DNA from: Bacillota bacterium
GTDB taxonomy: Bacteria > Bacillota > Desulfotomaculia > Desulfotomaculales > VENG01
Direction of reading: 5' to 3'
Assembly (NCBI GenBank): GCA_009711705.1
Contig: VENG01000037.1
Coordinates: forward strand, 1 to 64,000
DNA: 64,000 nucleotides
The position numbers and the translations under genes were made by a program. Of the stretch, positions 1-7,738 are shown piece after piece. The stretch's first letter is position 1. Each line of letters starts with the position of its first letter. The notes under the pieces were generated by a model. The model was not told the origin of the DNA. It did not search any database and was given only the letters and a program-made list of their open reading frames with translations.

Positions 1-122
1 AGAATGTGCTATTGTGCAAATGGCTATTATCAATTACCGGATTTATGTGCAAGATTATCATGGTTGGCAGACATTCTATGCCGGTTGTTTGTGAAAAACG
101 GATGCCGTTTTAATTTGCAAAA

Positions 123-440
123 TCACAGCATCAATAACTTTGTTTTTCCGTTTTTACACACCCTTCTTATTCTGCCGTAGTTGCTTACTTGATACCGACC
201 GTTTGATCTGGATATATTTTTCCATATTTCATACTTTAATTTTTGGCTACACATCAACTGATACCGGTCTTTTTTGGTGAACTTTTCATCAATAAGGTAA
301 CGATTTAAACAGTTAATCTTTCTCCTTTTGGATTTATTTGACATTAAGTTATTTTTTGTTTTGCCTGTTATGGCAATCAAGGCCTCGTATGTTGTCTCTT
401 TCTTGGTGTTAGATACGGGGTCATAAAGATATATAGCCAT
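123..440 (-). pseudogene. NUMOD4-domain fragment of an HNH-type homing endonuclease
   Basis: A 105-residue reading frame whose last 35 residues match the NUMOD4 DNA-binding module (EIWKNI...GRYQVSNYGRIRRV), normally found in the N-terminal part of HNH homing or phage endonucleases. The first 70 residues look like the short lysine-rich N-terminal module often placed before NUMOD4. The frame stops straight after NUMOD4, so no HNH nuclease core is present. The 122 bases beyond the stop have stops in all three frames, with only vague coding traces, which suggests a decayed gene. It starts with ATG behind a weak AGAGAG ribosome site. It lies next to a recombinase and fits mobile DNA. A short functional DNA-binding protein is the alternative. 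Confidence 0.5.
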
Positions 441-502
441 ATATTAACAACTCTCTTTCGCATAATTAACAAAATATATACTTACTCAAAACAAACCGTA
501 TT

Positions 503-1357
503 TTAATCCCACGCCAACTTTTCCACCGCATGTTCCAAATCCTGAACCGAAGGCCTGGTGTAGCGTGCCGTGGTATTTAGGTTAGCATGCCCCATCAAGG
601 CAGCTACCCGGTCCAAGCTTTCTCCGGCATCTACAAGCATTTTCCCAAAAGTATGACGGAGCATGTGCGGGGTAACATTTATACCTGCCAATCGCCCGTA
701 CCTGCTTAAAACATTCTCGGCGGCCCGGGATGTAATATGTCCATCACGGTGGCCAGGAAACAACCACCCATCTTTCGCCCCGTTTATATATCCCTCCAGA
801 ACGCGTCGCACTGTGACATTTAATGGCACCTCCCTGTACTTGCCCCCCTTACCTTCCCAAACCCGGACAAATCCGGAACGTTCACGAAGAACGATATCTT
901 CCCAACGCAATGCCACTACTTCAGATATTCGTAAACCGGCATGCAAAAGAATCATAACCAGAGCTATATCTCTTTTGTTTCCATATTTTTGCACGGTTCT
1001 GATTAAAGCTCCCAGTTCCCGCCGGTCAAGCCATCGAGGAGCATTTTTTTGCTCCTGCACCCTTTTAATGCCGGCAGTTGGGATAGCTTGAACTATACCT
1101 TCTGCGTAAGCCCAGGTGAAAAAGCTATTTAAAACATCAAGGGCATGATTGATGGTGGCAGGCTTTTTGTTCTTTTCGGCCAATTGACGGCGAAAATCAG
1201 CCACATCCAAAGACGTTACAGCGGTTACGTCAAATTGGCCATAGGTCTGCTCGATCCACTTCGTAAATCGTAACAGGGTGCTTAGATAAGAACTAATAGT
1301 CCGATGGGAAAGCCCTCTCCCTTGCAAGTATGTTTTATAGTTACCTAGGATCTCCAC
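503..1357 (-). CDS. Tyrosine recombinase (phage-integrase family, XerC/D-like)
   Basis: A 284-residue site-specific recombinase of normal length. The N-terminal SAM-like core-binding domain covers about residues 1-90 and the catalytic domain about 107-280. All catalytic positions are visible: Arg143 (HAGLRISEV), Lys170 (EGKGGK), His231 and Arg234 (HMLRH), His257 (GHANL) and Tyr266 (ARYTRP), so the enzyme should be active. It would cut and rejoin DNA through a 3'-phosphotyrosine intermediate. It sits in accessory DNA beside a homing-endonuclease fragment and 2 kb from a broken sigK gene, so it may mobilise this element. It could equally be a stand-alone Xer-like recombinase. An inverted-repeat site lies 35 bp upstream of its start. 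Confidence 0.9.
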   Translation of the reverse strand: MEILGNYKTYLQGRGLSHRTISSYLSTLLRFTKWIEQTYGQFDVTAVTSLDVADFRRQLAEKNKKPATINHALDVLNSFFTWAYAEGIVQAIPTAGIKRVQEQKNAPRWLDRRELGALIRTVQKYGNKRDIALVMILLHAGLRISEVVALRWEDIVLRERSGFVRVWEGKGGKYREVPLNVTVRRVLEGYINGAKDGWLFPGHRDGHITSRAAENVLSRYGRLAGINVTPHMLRHTFGKMLVDAGESLDRVAALMGHANLNTTARYTRPSVQDLEHAVEKLAWD

Positions 1358-1391
1358 TATGCTTCCTCCCGTGATTTCCTTATGCGAATAA

Positions 1392-1418
1392 AAAATACCC
1401 CGTTAACTGGAGTATTTT
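1392..1418. repeat. 10-7-10 inverted repeat upstream of the recombinase: candidate core site or terminator
   Basis: Two 10-bp arms (AAAATACCCC and GGAGTATTTT, 9 of 10 positions pairing) flank the 7-base spacer GTTAACT. The geometry resembles a tyrosine-recombinase core site, and it is 35 bp from the recombinase start codon. Read on the minus strand the same hairpin is followed by a T-run, so an intrinsic terminator is an equally good explanation. Confidence 0.4.
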
Positions 1419-1702
1419 AGTATGCTTATCAGTAATTTTAGGGCTGGTTTCTTCACATAATGCCTCTTATAAAAATTATTTACAGGACAGGCAGAATTCG
1501 ACAAGCATAGCAGTAGCTTTGTGATAGACTTTTGTGAGCTAAGTGAATCCGAAGGTTAAAAAATCTTGATGACATTTGTGATTCACTGGCACCAATTCTG
1601 AGACCATGGATTTTGAGCAATCGTACTTGTCCTCGATCTTTTCCCTTTTTTTGGCGGTCTATTTCAATTACGATGTAATGTATCTTGAAGGGAGATTAAA
1701 TA
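1419..1702. other. Gene-free stretch before the radical SAM gene
   Basis: A+T-rich DNA with no convincing reading frame. It presumably holds the promoter of the radical SAM gene, but no clear -35/-10 pair stands out. The only recognisable element is the ribosome site GAAGGGAG just before the ATG at 1703. Confidence 0.4.
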
Positions 1703-3076
1703 ATGCGCATATTGTTAATTTCACCAAATCAAGAAAAATTCCCACCTGTTTTTCCACTGGGAATTAGTTATTTGGCGTCTTTTTTAAAAGACCATGGTCA
1801 TAAAGTTCAGATACTAGATTTTTTTGATGAGAACAATGCATTCGATACTTTGGAAAAAACAATGAGTGATTTTTATCCGGATTTTATAGGTTTTTCCTTG
1901 CGTAACATTGATAATTTGGTCTTCAAGGTTCAAAAAGAGTATTACTCACAGTATAAAATTATTATTGATTTTATTAAAGATATTTCCTCCGCACCACTAG
2001 TCTTGGGGGGAGCAGGGTTTTCAATTTTACCGGATGAGTTTCTAAAATATTATGATGTTAAATACGGCATTATTGGTGAGGGAGAAATTCCATTTTTAAA
2101 ATTTATTGAAAAGTACTCAAGGAACGAGGACATAATGAGCATTAATGGGCTGATAATCAACGATAACGGTCAGATTTATTTAAAGGAACAGCGTTATGAT
2201 TTTCACTTTTTGCATAATATTCAAAATTATATGGTTACAGTAAAGGAATTATTAGATACTTACAGTTCTGATGGTAAACGCATGATAAGTATTCAAAGTA
2301 AAAGAGGATGTAATCAAGGCTGTATTTACTGTACCACTTCCTATTTAGAAGGTAAATGCCTGCGTTTACGTTCCCCTAAACTCGTTGGGGATGAGCTTGA
2401 ACATTTGTATAAAGAGTTAAATGTCGAGGTAATAAGATTTGTCGACGGAGTGTTTAATTATCCTCTTGAACATTCAATGGGTATTTGCCAAGAAATAATT
2501 CAACGGAATATAAAAATAGATTGGCATGCCCTCTTTGTACCGTTATTAAAATGTTTGCCCCTCGAATTATTGGTAAATCTTCAGACCTCGGGTTGTAAAA
2601 TTGTTGATTTTGGTGGAACAGATACTGCTTCACATTTAATGCTGAAAAATATGAATAAATCCTTCACTCAAGAAGATATTATAAAAACTACCCAGCGCTG
2701 TAAGGATGCAGGGTTAAAAGTAGCCCATACCTTGTTGCTCGGTGGACCGGGTGAAACAATAGATACAATTAAAGAGAGTTTGGAGTTTATGACACAAGTT
2801 AATCCAGATGCATTGTGGGTGAGTTTTGGCATACGAATTTATCCTCATACCCTAATGGAAAAAATAGCAATTGAGCAAGGTGTTATTGGACCAGGGGAAA
2901 GCCTATTAACACCAAAGTACTATATTTCTCCAAATCTTAAAAATGTTAATTGGGAGGAGGTTATTTATCCATATGCAAAAGCACATCCAAATTGGGCTTT
3001 AACGTGCTTGGCTGATACCTATGCGGAATGGGTTTCGGAAATCACCAAATATACAAGTGCGTTAGTTACAGTTTAA
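1703..3076 (+). CDS. B12-binding-domain radical SAM protein
   Basis: A 457-residue protein with an N-terminal cobalamin-binding Rossmann-type domain (about residues 1-135, starting MRILLISPNQ and containing GGAGFSILP and GIIGEGE). A radical SAM domain follows, with its [4Fe-4S] ligands Cys203, Cys207 and Cys210 in the CNQGCIYC motif. A later LLLGGPGET segment is typical of the SAM-binding barrel. The family does difficult methylations or rearrangements in natural-product, lipid and tetrapyrrole pathways; the substrate cannot be told from sequence. The gene is visibly A+T-richer than the housekeeping genes to its right and has no pathway partner nearby, which suggests transfer. The ATG at 1703 follows a good GAAGGGAG ribosome site. 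Confidence 0.85.
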   Translation: MRILLISPNQEKFPPVFPLGISYLASFLKDHGHKVQILDFFDENNAFDTLEKTMSDFYPDFIGFSLRNIDNLVFKVQKEYYSQYKIIIDFIKDISSAPLVLGGAGFSILPDEFLKYYDVKYGIIGEGEIPFLKFIEKYSRNEDIMSINGLIINDNGQIYLKEQRYDFHFLHNIQNYMVTVKELLDTYSSDGKRMISIQSKRGCNQGCIYCTTSYLEGKCLRLRSPKLVGDELEHLYKELNVEVIRFVDGVFNYPLEHSMGICQEIIQRNIKIDWHALFVPLLKCLPLELLVNLQTSGCKIVDFGGTDTASHLMLKNMNKSFTQEDIIKTTQRCKDAGLKVAHTLLLGGPGETIDTIKESLEFMTQVNPDALWVSFGIRIYPHTLMEKIAIEQGVIGPGESLLTPKYYISPNLKNVNWEEVIYPYAKAHPNWALTCLADTYAEWVSEITKYTSALVTV

Positions 3077-3156
3077 AGATATTATTGGTTATTAATAATC
3101 CCAGTATATACATCAACTCCTTAAACTAAGTTTTCTTTCAGGACCAATAAATTGCT

Positions 3157-3309
3157 CTATATCATGGACTCAAATAACCTTGGTTGCAACCAGTAATTCA
3201 TCAGCACCACTTCCATGGCCACAGTTCTTTGTGCCACTGCATTTGTCCTAATCGGACCTTGGGAGAATTTTGCCGCTTCAATTTCCTCCCGATACCATTT
3301 AGGCTCTTT
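3157..3309 (-). pseudogene. Degraded coding remnant without a start
   Basis: An open stretch of 50 codons on the minus strand (for example FSQGPIRTNAVAQ and RTVAMEVVLMN) reads like real protein but has no start codon. It is entered from an in-frame stop at 3310-3312; the neighbouring frame upstream carries a CxxC pair (YHCLQCKK), as if a frameshift split one gene. The family was not recognised. It abuts the sigK fragment, so it may be the inner end of the element that interrupts sigK. Confidence 0.3.
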
Positions 3310-3387
3310 TTACATTGCAAACAATGATACGTTATTGTTTGCTCCTTGTCGGCTAGCGACTTTCCGGGTTTGAGAGTAAAACAAAGC

Positions 3388-3786
3388 ATGTCCACTATGC
3401 TACTCTTTGACTTTGAAATTGAAATTTTAATGCACCTTCGGTCTAAGAAGAAGAACAGGGCAGAATTATCACTATTCGATTCTATCGGAGTCGATAAAGA
3501 GGGCAATGAAATTCAATTTATTGATATACTGGGTACCGACTCAGAACTTGTTACAGAAGAAGTGGAAAGTATTCTTGATAAAGAAAAACTATGGAAGCAC
3601 ATCAAAACACTTAGTCCCCAAGAGCGAAAGGTACTGGTAATGCGTTTTGGGTTGACTGATGGAGCCAAAAGAACACAAAAGGATATTGCAAAAAAACTTG
3701 GAATTTCCCGTTCTTATGTAAGTAGAATAGAAAAGAGGGCTGTGAACAGGCTGACAGAACAATTTGCGACCCATGTAGGCCAATAG
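3388..3786 (+). CDS. sigK: C-terminal half of sporulation sigma factor sigma-K
   Basis: The product matches the C-terminal half of mother-cell sigma-K: EIEILMHLRSKKK, then DSIGVDKEGNEI, then region 4 with its helix-turn-helix (QKDIAKKLGISRSYVSRIEK). Sigma-K directs late mother-cell sporulation genes. Regions 1.2-2.4, which bind the core enzyme and the -10 element, are missing, so this fragment cannot work alone. Recognisable homology starts near codon EILMHLR; an intact gene would read ARCIENEILM there, the place where the skin element splits sigK in B. subtilis. The listed ATG is only the first plausible one and has a weak ribosome site; the fragment may be translated only after DNA rearrangement. 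It could also be the relic of a permanent disruption. Confidence 0.8.
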   Translation: MSTMLLFDFEIEILMHLRSKKKNRAELSLFDSIGVDKEGNEIQFIDILGTDSELVTEEVESILDKEKLWKHIKTLSPQERKVLVMRFGLTDGAKRTQKDIAKKLGISRSYVSRIEKRAVNRLTEQFATHVGQ

Positions 3787-3788
3787 TA

Positions 3789-3817
3789 TTGACAGCCCGA
3801 TAATCTACTGATAGACT
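3789..3817 (+). promoter_or_regulatory. Sigma-A promoter of the homocysteine operon
   Basis: TTGACA at 3789-3794 and TAGACT at 3812-3817 are separated by exactly 17 bases. The pair sits just upstream of the SAM riboswitch and two bases after the sigK stop codon. Confidence 0.75.
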
Positions 3818-3843
3818 AGTTAAAGTAATTTAATAACATTTAT

Positions 3844-3950
3844 CTCTTATCCGGAGAGGTGGAGGGACTGGCCCTATGAAGCCCGGCAACCAGCTCATTT
3901 AGAGTATGGTGCTAATTCCTGCAGAAGAGGGATCTTCTGGCAGATAAGAG
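3844..3950 (+). ncRNA. SAM-I (S-box) riboswitch aptamer
   Basis: The S-box core is nearly canonical: closing stem P1 CTCTTATC (3844-3851) pairs with GATAAGAG (3943-3950). Inside are the conserved GAGGGACTGGCCC, ATGAAGCCCGGCAACC and TGGTGCTAATTCC blocks. It binds S-adenosylmethionine and controls the DUF39 operon downstream. High SAM should stabilise P1 and let the adjacent terminator form, shutting the operon off. Confidence 0.96.
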
Positions 3951-3963
3951 GAGACTTTTGCTC

Positions 3964-4000
3964 AAAAAGCCTCTTCTGTACTCGGAAGAGGCTTTTATTA
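3964..4000 (+). terminator. Riboswitch expression-platform terminator
   Basis: AAAAGCCTCTTC (3965-3976) pairs with GAAGAGGCTTTT (3985-3996) and a T-rich tail follows. The 5' arm can alternatively pair with the 3' side of P1 (AAGAGG...CTTTT, about 3945-3958), giving an antiterminator when SAM is scarce. Any start codon upstream of 4000 would lie in this structure. Confidence 0.9.
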
Positions 4001-4032
4001 TCGGAGCAGAGCACTTATTTGGAGGTGTATTG

Positions 4033-5232
4033 ATGGCAATTGAAAAGAGTTATGCGGAAATTAACGCTAAAATCAAAGAAGGAAAAGCTGTAGTGGTTAC
4101 TGCCGAAGAACTGATTTCCATGGTCGATGAAAAAGGGGTTAAAAAAGCAACCGAAGAAGTTGATGTGGTAACTACAGGGACATTTGCCCCGATGTGCTCC
4201 TCCGGAGTCTTTTTGAATCTGGGTCATACTACACCAAAAATGAAAATGCATCAGGTTTGGTTGAACAACGTACCGGCTTACGGTGGCATTGCTGCGGTGG
4301 ATGCATACCTTGGAGCGACAGCTTTACCTGATAATGACCCTTTAAACAATAATTATCCGGGGGAATTCAAGTACGGCGGCGGTCATGTTATTGAAGATTT
4401 AGTGGCCAGGAAACCAGTTAGGTTCCGTGCAACCGGTTATGGTACAGACTGCTACCCCCGTAGGGAAATCGAAACGAATATAACCTTGGATGAAATAAAC
4501 GAAGCCATACTTTTTAATCCCAGAAATGCATACCAAAGTTATAATTGCGGAGTTAATTTAACTTCCCGTACTGTATATACTTACTTAGGCATGTTAAAAC
4601 CTAATCTCGGAAATGCTCATTACTCCACTTCCGGTCAGTTAAGCCCATTACTTAAGGATCCTAATTTCAATACTATTGGTGTTGGTACGCGTATTTTCCT
4701 GGGTGGCGGAACAGGCTATGTAGTGTGGAACGGGACACAGCATTTCCCGGAATTTCTGCAGACCGATTCTGACGGTGAGCAAAAAGGACCGGCCGGAGGT
4801 ACCCTATCGGTTCTTGGTGACCTTAAACAGATGAAACCGGAGTGGCTGATTGGAACAAGCTATTTGGGATACGGTGCTTCATTAAGTGTAGGGATTGGCA
4901 TTCCCATTCCAATGTTAAATGAGGAAGTATGCCGAAATGCCGCTATAAAAGATAAGGATTTGTACGCACCGGTTATTGATTACGGTGAGGCGTATCCAAA
5001 TGCTAAGCCGGGTTACTTAAAATTAGTCAGTTTCGCAGAACTCAAGTCGGGTAAAATTATAGTTAACGGCAAAGAGGTTCCCACTGCCCCGCTCTCCAGT
5101 TATCCAAAGGCTAAGCAGATTGCAGCACAGCTAAAAGATTGGGTAGCTAAAGGAGAGTTCATTTTAGGAGAACCTAGTCAACTGCTCCCCTCCTCAGACG
5201 CAGGATTAAAAGGGAAACCGTTGAAGGGATAG
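4033..5232 (+). CDS. Homocysteine biosynthesis protein (DUF39)
   Basis: A 399-residue DUF39 protein. Members of this family (MA1821 in Methanosarcina acetivorans) are needed, with a NIL-ferredoxin partner, to make homocysteine from aspartate semialdehyde and sulfide without O-acyl-homoserine. Two cysteines in well-conserved-looking segments are candidate sulfur carriers: Cys55 (FAPMCSSGVF) and Cys141 (GYGTDCYPRR). I chose the ATG at 4033 because GGAGGT lies just ahead of it; a longer upstream frame would run through the terminator hairpin. It is first in an operon with the NIL-ferredoxin and ApbE-like genes, and the SAM riboswitch links it to methionine supply. Expected in the cytoplasm. Confidence 0.92.
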   Translation: MAIEKSYAEINAKIKEGKAVVVTAEELISMVDEKGVKKATEEVDVVTTGTFAPMCSSGVFLNLGHTTPKMKMHQVWLNNVPAYGGIAAVDAYLGATALPDNDPLNNNYPGEFKYGGGHVIEDLVARKPVRFRATGYGTDCYPRREIETNITLDEINEAILFNPRNAYQSYNCGVNLTSRTVYTYLGMLKPNLGNAHYSTSGQLSPLLKDPNFNTIGVGTRIFLGGGTGYVVWNGTQHFPEFLQTDSDGEQKGPAGGTLSVLGDLKQMKPEWLIGTSYLGYGASLSVGIGIPIPMLNEEVCRNAAIKDKDLYAPVIDYGEAYPNAKPGYLKLVSFAELKSGKIIVNGKEVPTAPLSSYPKAKQIAAQLKDWVAKGEFILGEPSQLLPSSDAGLKGKPLKG

Positions 5233-5287
5233 TCAAAGAGTTAATGCGTTCTTTGGTAAATAAATTTTACGTGGGGAGTGAGGTTGG

Positions 5288-5689
5288 ATGTCACCTAAAA
5301 GGATAGTATTACGTTTTGATGCTACAATTGCCGATCAACCTATCATATATCGTCTGGTAAGTGATTTCGGCTTGGTGGTTAATATCATAAAAGCAAATGT
5401 AAATCCCCAAAAGGAAGGGACCATGGTCATGGAAATTACGGGAGAAAAGAATAAACAGGGGTTGGAATATTTGCGCGGTCAGGGTGTTCAGGTGCATACT
5501 TTGACCGAGAATATTATCCGCAATGAAGAACAGTGTACCAGCTGTGGAGCTTGTACTGCGATTTGTCCTTCCGGAGCCCTTTATCTTAAGCGCCCTTCTA
5601 TGGAGGTCCATTTTGACAGTGATCAATGTGTTGTGTGTCACCTTTGTACTAAAATTTGTCCGGTAAGGGCCATGGAGGCACATTTTTAA
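5288..5689 (+). CDS. NIL domain / 2x[4Fe-4S] ferredoxin protein
   Basis: 133 residues. The NIL domain (about 1-75), a small ACT-like fold also seen at the C-terminus of methionine ABC transporter ATPases, is followed by a bacterial-type ferredoxin. The two clusters are bound by CTSCGACTAICP and CVVCHLCTKICP. The homologue MA1822 is the redox partner of the DUF39 protein in homocysteine formation, probably delivering electrons for sulfur insertion. It is 55 bp after the DUF39 gene, with a GGGGAGTGAGG ribosome site before its ATG. The next gene starts directly on its stop codon, so the three genes are probably translated as a unit. Confidence 0.92.
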   Translation: MSPKRIVLRFDATIADQPIIYRLVSDFGLVVNIIKANVNPQKEGTMVMEITGEKNKQGLEYLRGQGVQVHTLTENIIRNEEQCTSCGACTAICPSGALYLKRPSMEVHFDSDQCVVCHLCTKICPVRAMEAHF

Positions 5690-6436
5690 TTGGCCGGCGG
5701 CGAAGATCGTACCTACCGCCTTTTAAATCGCCAGCAAGACCTGGCTTTTTTCCAAGTTGTGGTGCGGGAGACAGATTTGGATATTGGCGTTGCCAAAGAA
5801 AAATTCAAACAGGGGCTGGTGGAAAAGGTCAGAGAAAAGGTTTTAGCTGTTAGACATCAGTTGGAATCATTTATAGCCGACGATCCTTCATTTGCACGGG
5901 CAATGTCCCCTTATGGCCCTCCGTCTTCAGCACCGGAAATTGCTATGCTCATGGCTCGGCAATCGTCAAAGGCCGGTGTTGGGCCTATGGCCGCAGTGGC
6001 AGGGGCATTCTCTGAAATTGTAGGTCGCTTGGTCAGTCTTTATTCAAGTGAGGTCATTGTTGAAAACGGTGGGGATATTTATTTGCGGAGCTCAAAATCA
6101 AGAAACATCGGTATGTTCGCTGCCAGTTCACCTTTCAGCAATCGAATTGCCTTAAAAATAAAACCTTATCAGACACCATTGGGTATCTGTACCTCCTCTG
6201 GCACAGTTGGACATTCCACCAGTTATGGAAAGGCTGACGCCGTAATCATACTGGCCCCGTCGGTTCCTTTGGCAGACGCGGTGGCAACTGCATCCGGAAA
6301 TATGATTAAAGCCCCGGAAGATGTGCATGAGGCGGCAGAGTTTGCTATCAGTGTGCCAGGGGTTACGGGTGTGGTTGCTATCAAGGGTGAAAAGTTAGCC
6401 GCGGCAGGCGACGTTGAAATAATACCGTTAAGATAA
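5690..6436 (+). CDS. UPF0280 / ApbE-like protein (COG2122)
   Basis: A 248-residue UPF0280 protein related to the ApbE flavin-transferase fold (AVAGAFSEIV, VENGGDIYL, GICTSSGTVGHS). In methanogens the COG2122 member was implicated in the same sulfide-dependent homocysteine pathway as DUF39 and NIL-ferredoxin; its exact reaction is not settled. The start is a TTG immediately after the previous TAA stop, with GGAGG about 12 bases upstream inside the ferredoxin gene; no ATG fits as well. A strong hairpin terminator follows. Confidence 0.85.
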   Translation: MAGGEDRTYRLLNRQQDLAFFQVVVRETDLDIGVAKEKFKQGLVEKVREKVLAVRHQLESFIADDPSFARAMSPYGPPSSAPEIAMLMARQSSKAGVGPMAAVAGAFSEIVGRLVSLYSSEVIVENGGDIYLRSSKSRNIGMFAASSPFSNRIALKIKPYQTPLGICTSSGTVGHSTSYGKADAVIILAPSVPLADAVATASGNMIKAPEDVHEAAEFAISVPGVTGVVAIKGEKLAAAGDVEIIPLR

Positions 6437-6446
6437 TGCCTATGTA

Positions 6447-6488
6447 AAAAGAAACCTGCAGATAGTACTTTCATCTGCAGGTTTCTTT
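6447..6488. terminator. Bidirectional terminator between convergent genes
   Basis: GAAACCTGCAGAT (6451-6463) pairs perfectly with ATCTGCAGGTTTC (6473-6485), flanked by A-run and T-run. It can stop both the homocysteine operon and the leftward HD-GYP gene. Confidence 0.9.
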
Positions 6489-6493
6489 TCTTA

Positions 6494-7612
6494 TTAAGAT
6501 AGTTTGCTCCTGATAGTATTTAATTCAGATTCATCAGTAATAACGTTGCTGATAAATAAAGTGCAATCCTTTCTTGCCAGCCAAATTTCGTTTTTATCTT
6601 TAATTGGCTTTCCCTCGTGGGAAAACAGAATCCTCACTGTGGGCTGTGTTGTATAACCAGGGGCAGTTTCTACAACTCCGGCTATTTCTCCGGTATTAAG
6701 TTTGACCAGTGTGCCGGAAGGGTAAGCGGCTACATTATATAAAAAGGCATTTATTAAGTTGGAATCAAAAATGAAATCTCCATAATCTCTTAGCATTTCA
6801 TAAGCCACATAAGGGGCAATGGCCGGCCTGTACACCCTGTCTGCCGTAAGTGCATCGTACATGTCCACGATTCCTGCTACTTGTGCAAACTCGTGTATTT
6901 CGTCATTTTTTAAACAATTAGGATACCCCTGCCCGTTAAGACGCTCATGGTGTTGTTGGGCAACAAGGGCCGATAATCTGCTAACATTGTCATTTTTAAG
7001 CAATATTTCGTAGCCGAAGTCTGAATGTTGTTGCATTGCCATAAACTCTTCTTCTGTCAATTTGCCGGGTTTGTTTAAAATATGATCAGGAACCTGCGTT
7101 TTGCCGACATCGTGGAGCAGGGCTCCCATGGCTAAGTGATAAAGCTTTGCCTTACTGTAACCCAGTTTAATTCCGGTTAATAATGCCAGAACGCACACAT
7201 TCACAGAATGTCCAAATGTGTATTCGTCTACACTGCGTATGTCTGTGAGGTTAACCACAATATCAGGAGATTCGAGTAGTTGATTAATAATATCCTTAAT
7301 ACCTTTTCCGATGTTCTTCACGCCGATTACATTTTTGGATTCATCTGATTTAATTTCTAAATTAGAATAAAAATTACGTACATTGGTCATGACACTAAAC
7401 CTGATATCATCGGGAATGACATCATTTACTTCCACATCGGAAAGCAAACCATCATCAATATATATTGCAGGTATACCCATTGATTTCAACCTTTGAATAT
7501 ATCGCCTAGTCAATATTACCCCGGCATTAAGTAGAACGTTCCCTTTACTGTTACATATAGGGCGCCCTACTTTCATGCCCGGTAATGCTAAATCGATAAA
7601 AAGTTTCCGCAT
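6494..7612 (-). CDS. HD-GYP domain phosphodiesterase
   Basis: 372 residues with an HD-GYP domain at about 125-300. The metal-binding HD pair is at 167-168 (LLHDVGK) and the signature HHERLNGQGYP at 221-231. Such proteins usually hydrolyse cyclic di-GMP. The N-terminal about 100 residues lack a recognisable receiver, PAS or membrane segment, and a small beta-rich tail follows the HD domain. It is probably a cytoplasmic single-gene unit that shares a terminator with the convergent homocysteine operon. A link to the flagellar genes at the other end of the window is possible but not shown. Confidence 0.9.
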   Translation of the reverse strand: MRKLFIDLALPGMKVGRPICNSKGNVLLNAGVILTRRYIQRLKSMGIPAIYIDDGLLSDVEVNDVIPDDIRFSVMTNVRNFYSNLEIKSDESKNVIGVKNIGKGIKDIINQLLESPDIVVNLTDIRSVDEYTFGHSVNVCVLALLTGIKLGYSKAKLYHLAMGALLHDVGKTQVPDHILNKPGKLTEEEFMAMQQHSDFGYEILLKNDNVSRLSALVAQQHHERLNGQGYPNCLKNDEIHEFAQVAGIVDMYDALTADRVYRPAIAPYVAYEMLRDYGDFIFDSNLINAFLYNVAAYPSGTLVKLNTGEIAGVVETAPGYTTQPTVRILFSHEGKPIKDKNEIWLARKDCTLFISNVITDESELNTIRSKLS

Positions 7613-7738
7613 AAGTGCAGTACCCCTGTTTTAATACAATTACTTTGCTCTTGTTTTTAGACTAATTTCTACATTCGTTAAAAGTCTCCTTCTTAACATG
7701 ATTAGAAAAATTTATTTTTCCTTGATCTCTGTTTATAG

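Noticed and set aside
663..1091. Plus-strand 142-residue frame
   Set aside because: It lies antisense to the recombinase gene, whose catalytic residues are all intact.
503..1357. Integron integrase with attI, given the site upstream of the gene
   Set aside because: The protein is only 284 residues and lacks room for the extra integron-integrase domain; no attC-like repeats were seen.
3201..3506. Minus-strand 101-residue frame across the sigK junction
   Set aside because: Its first half is antisense to the sigK fragment. Only the short remnant at 3157-3309, in another frame, looks coding.
3958..4032. Upstream TTG extension of the DUF39 protein
   Set aside because: It starts in the riboswitch terminator; the ATG at 4033 has the ribosome site.
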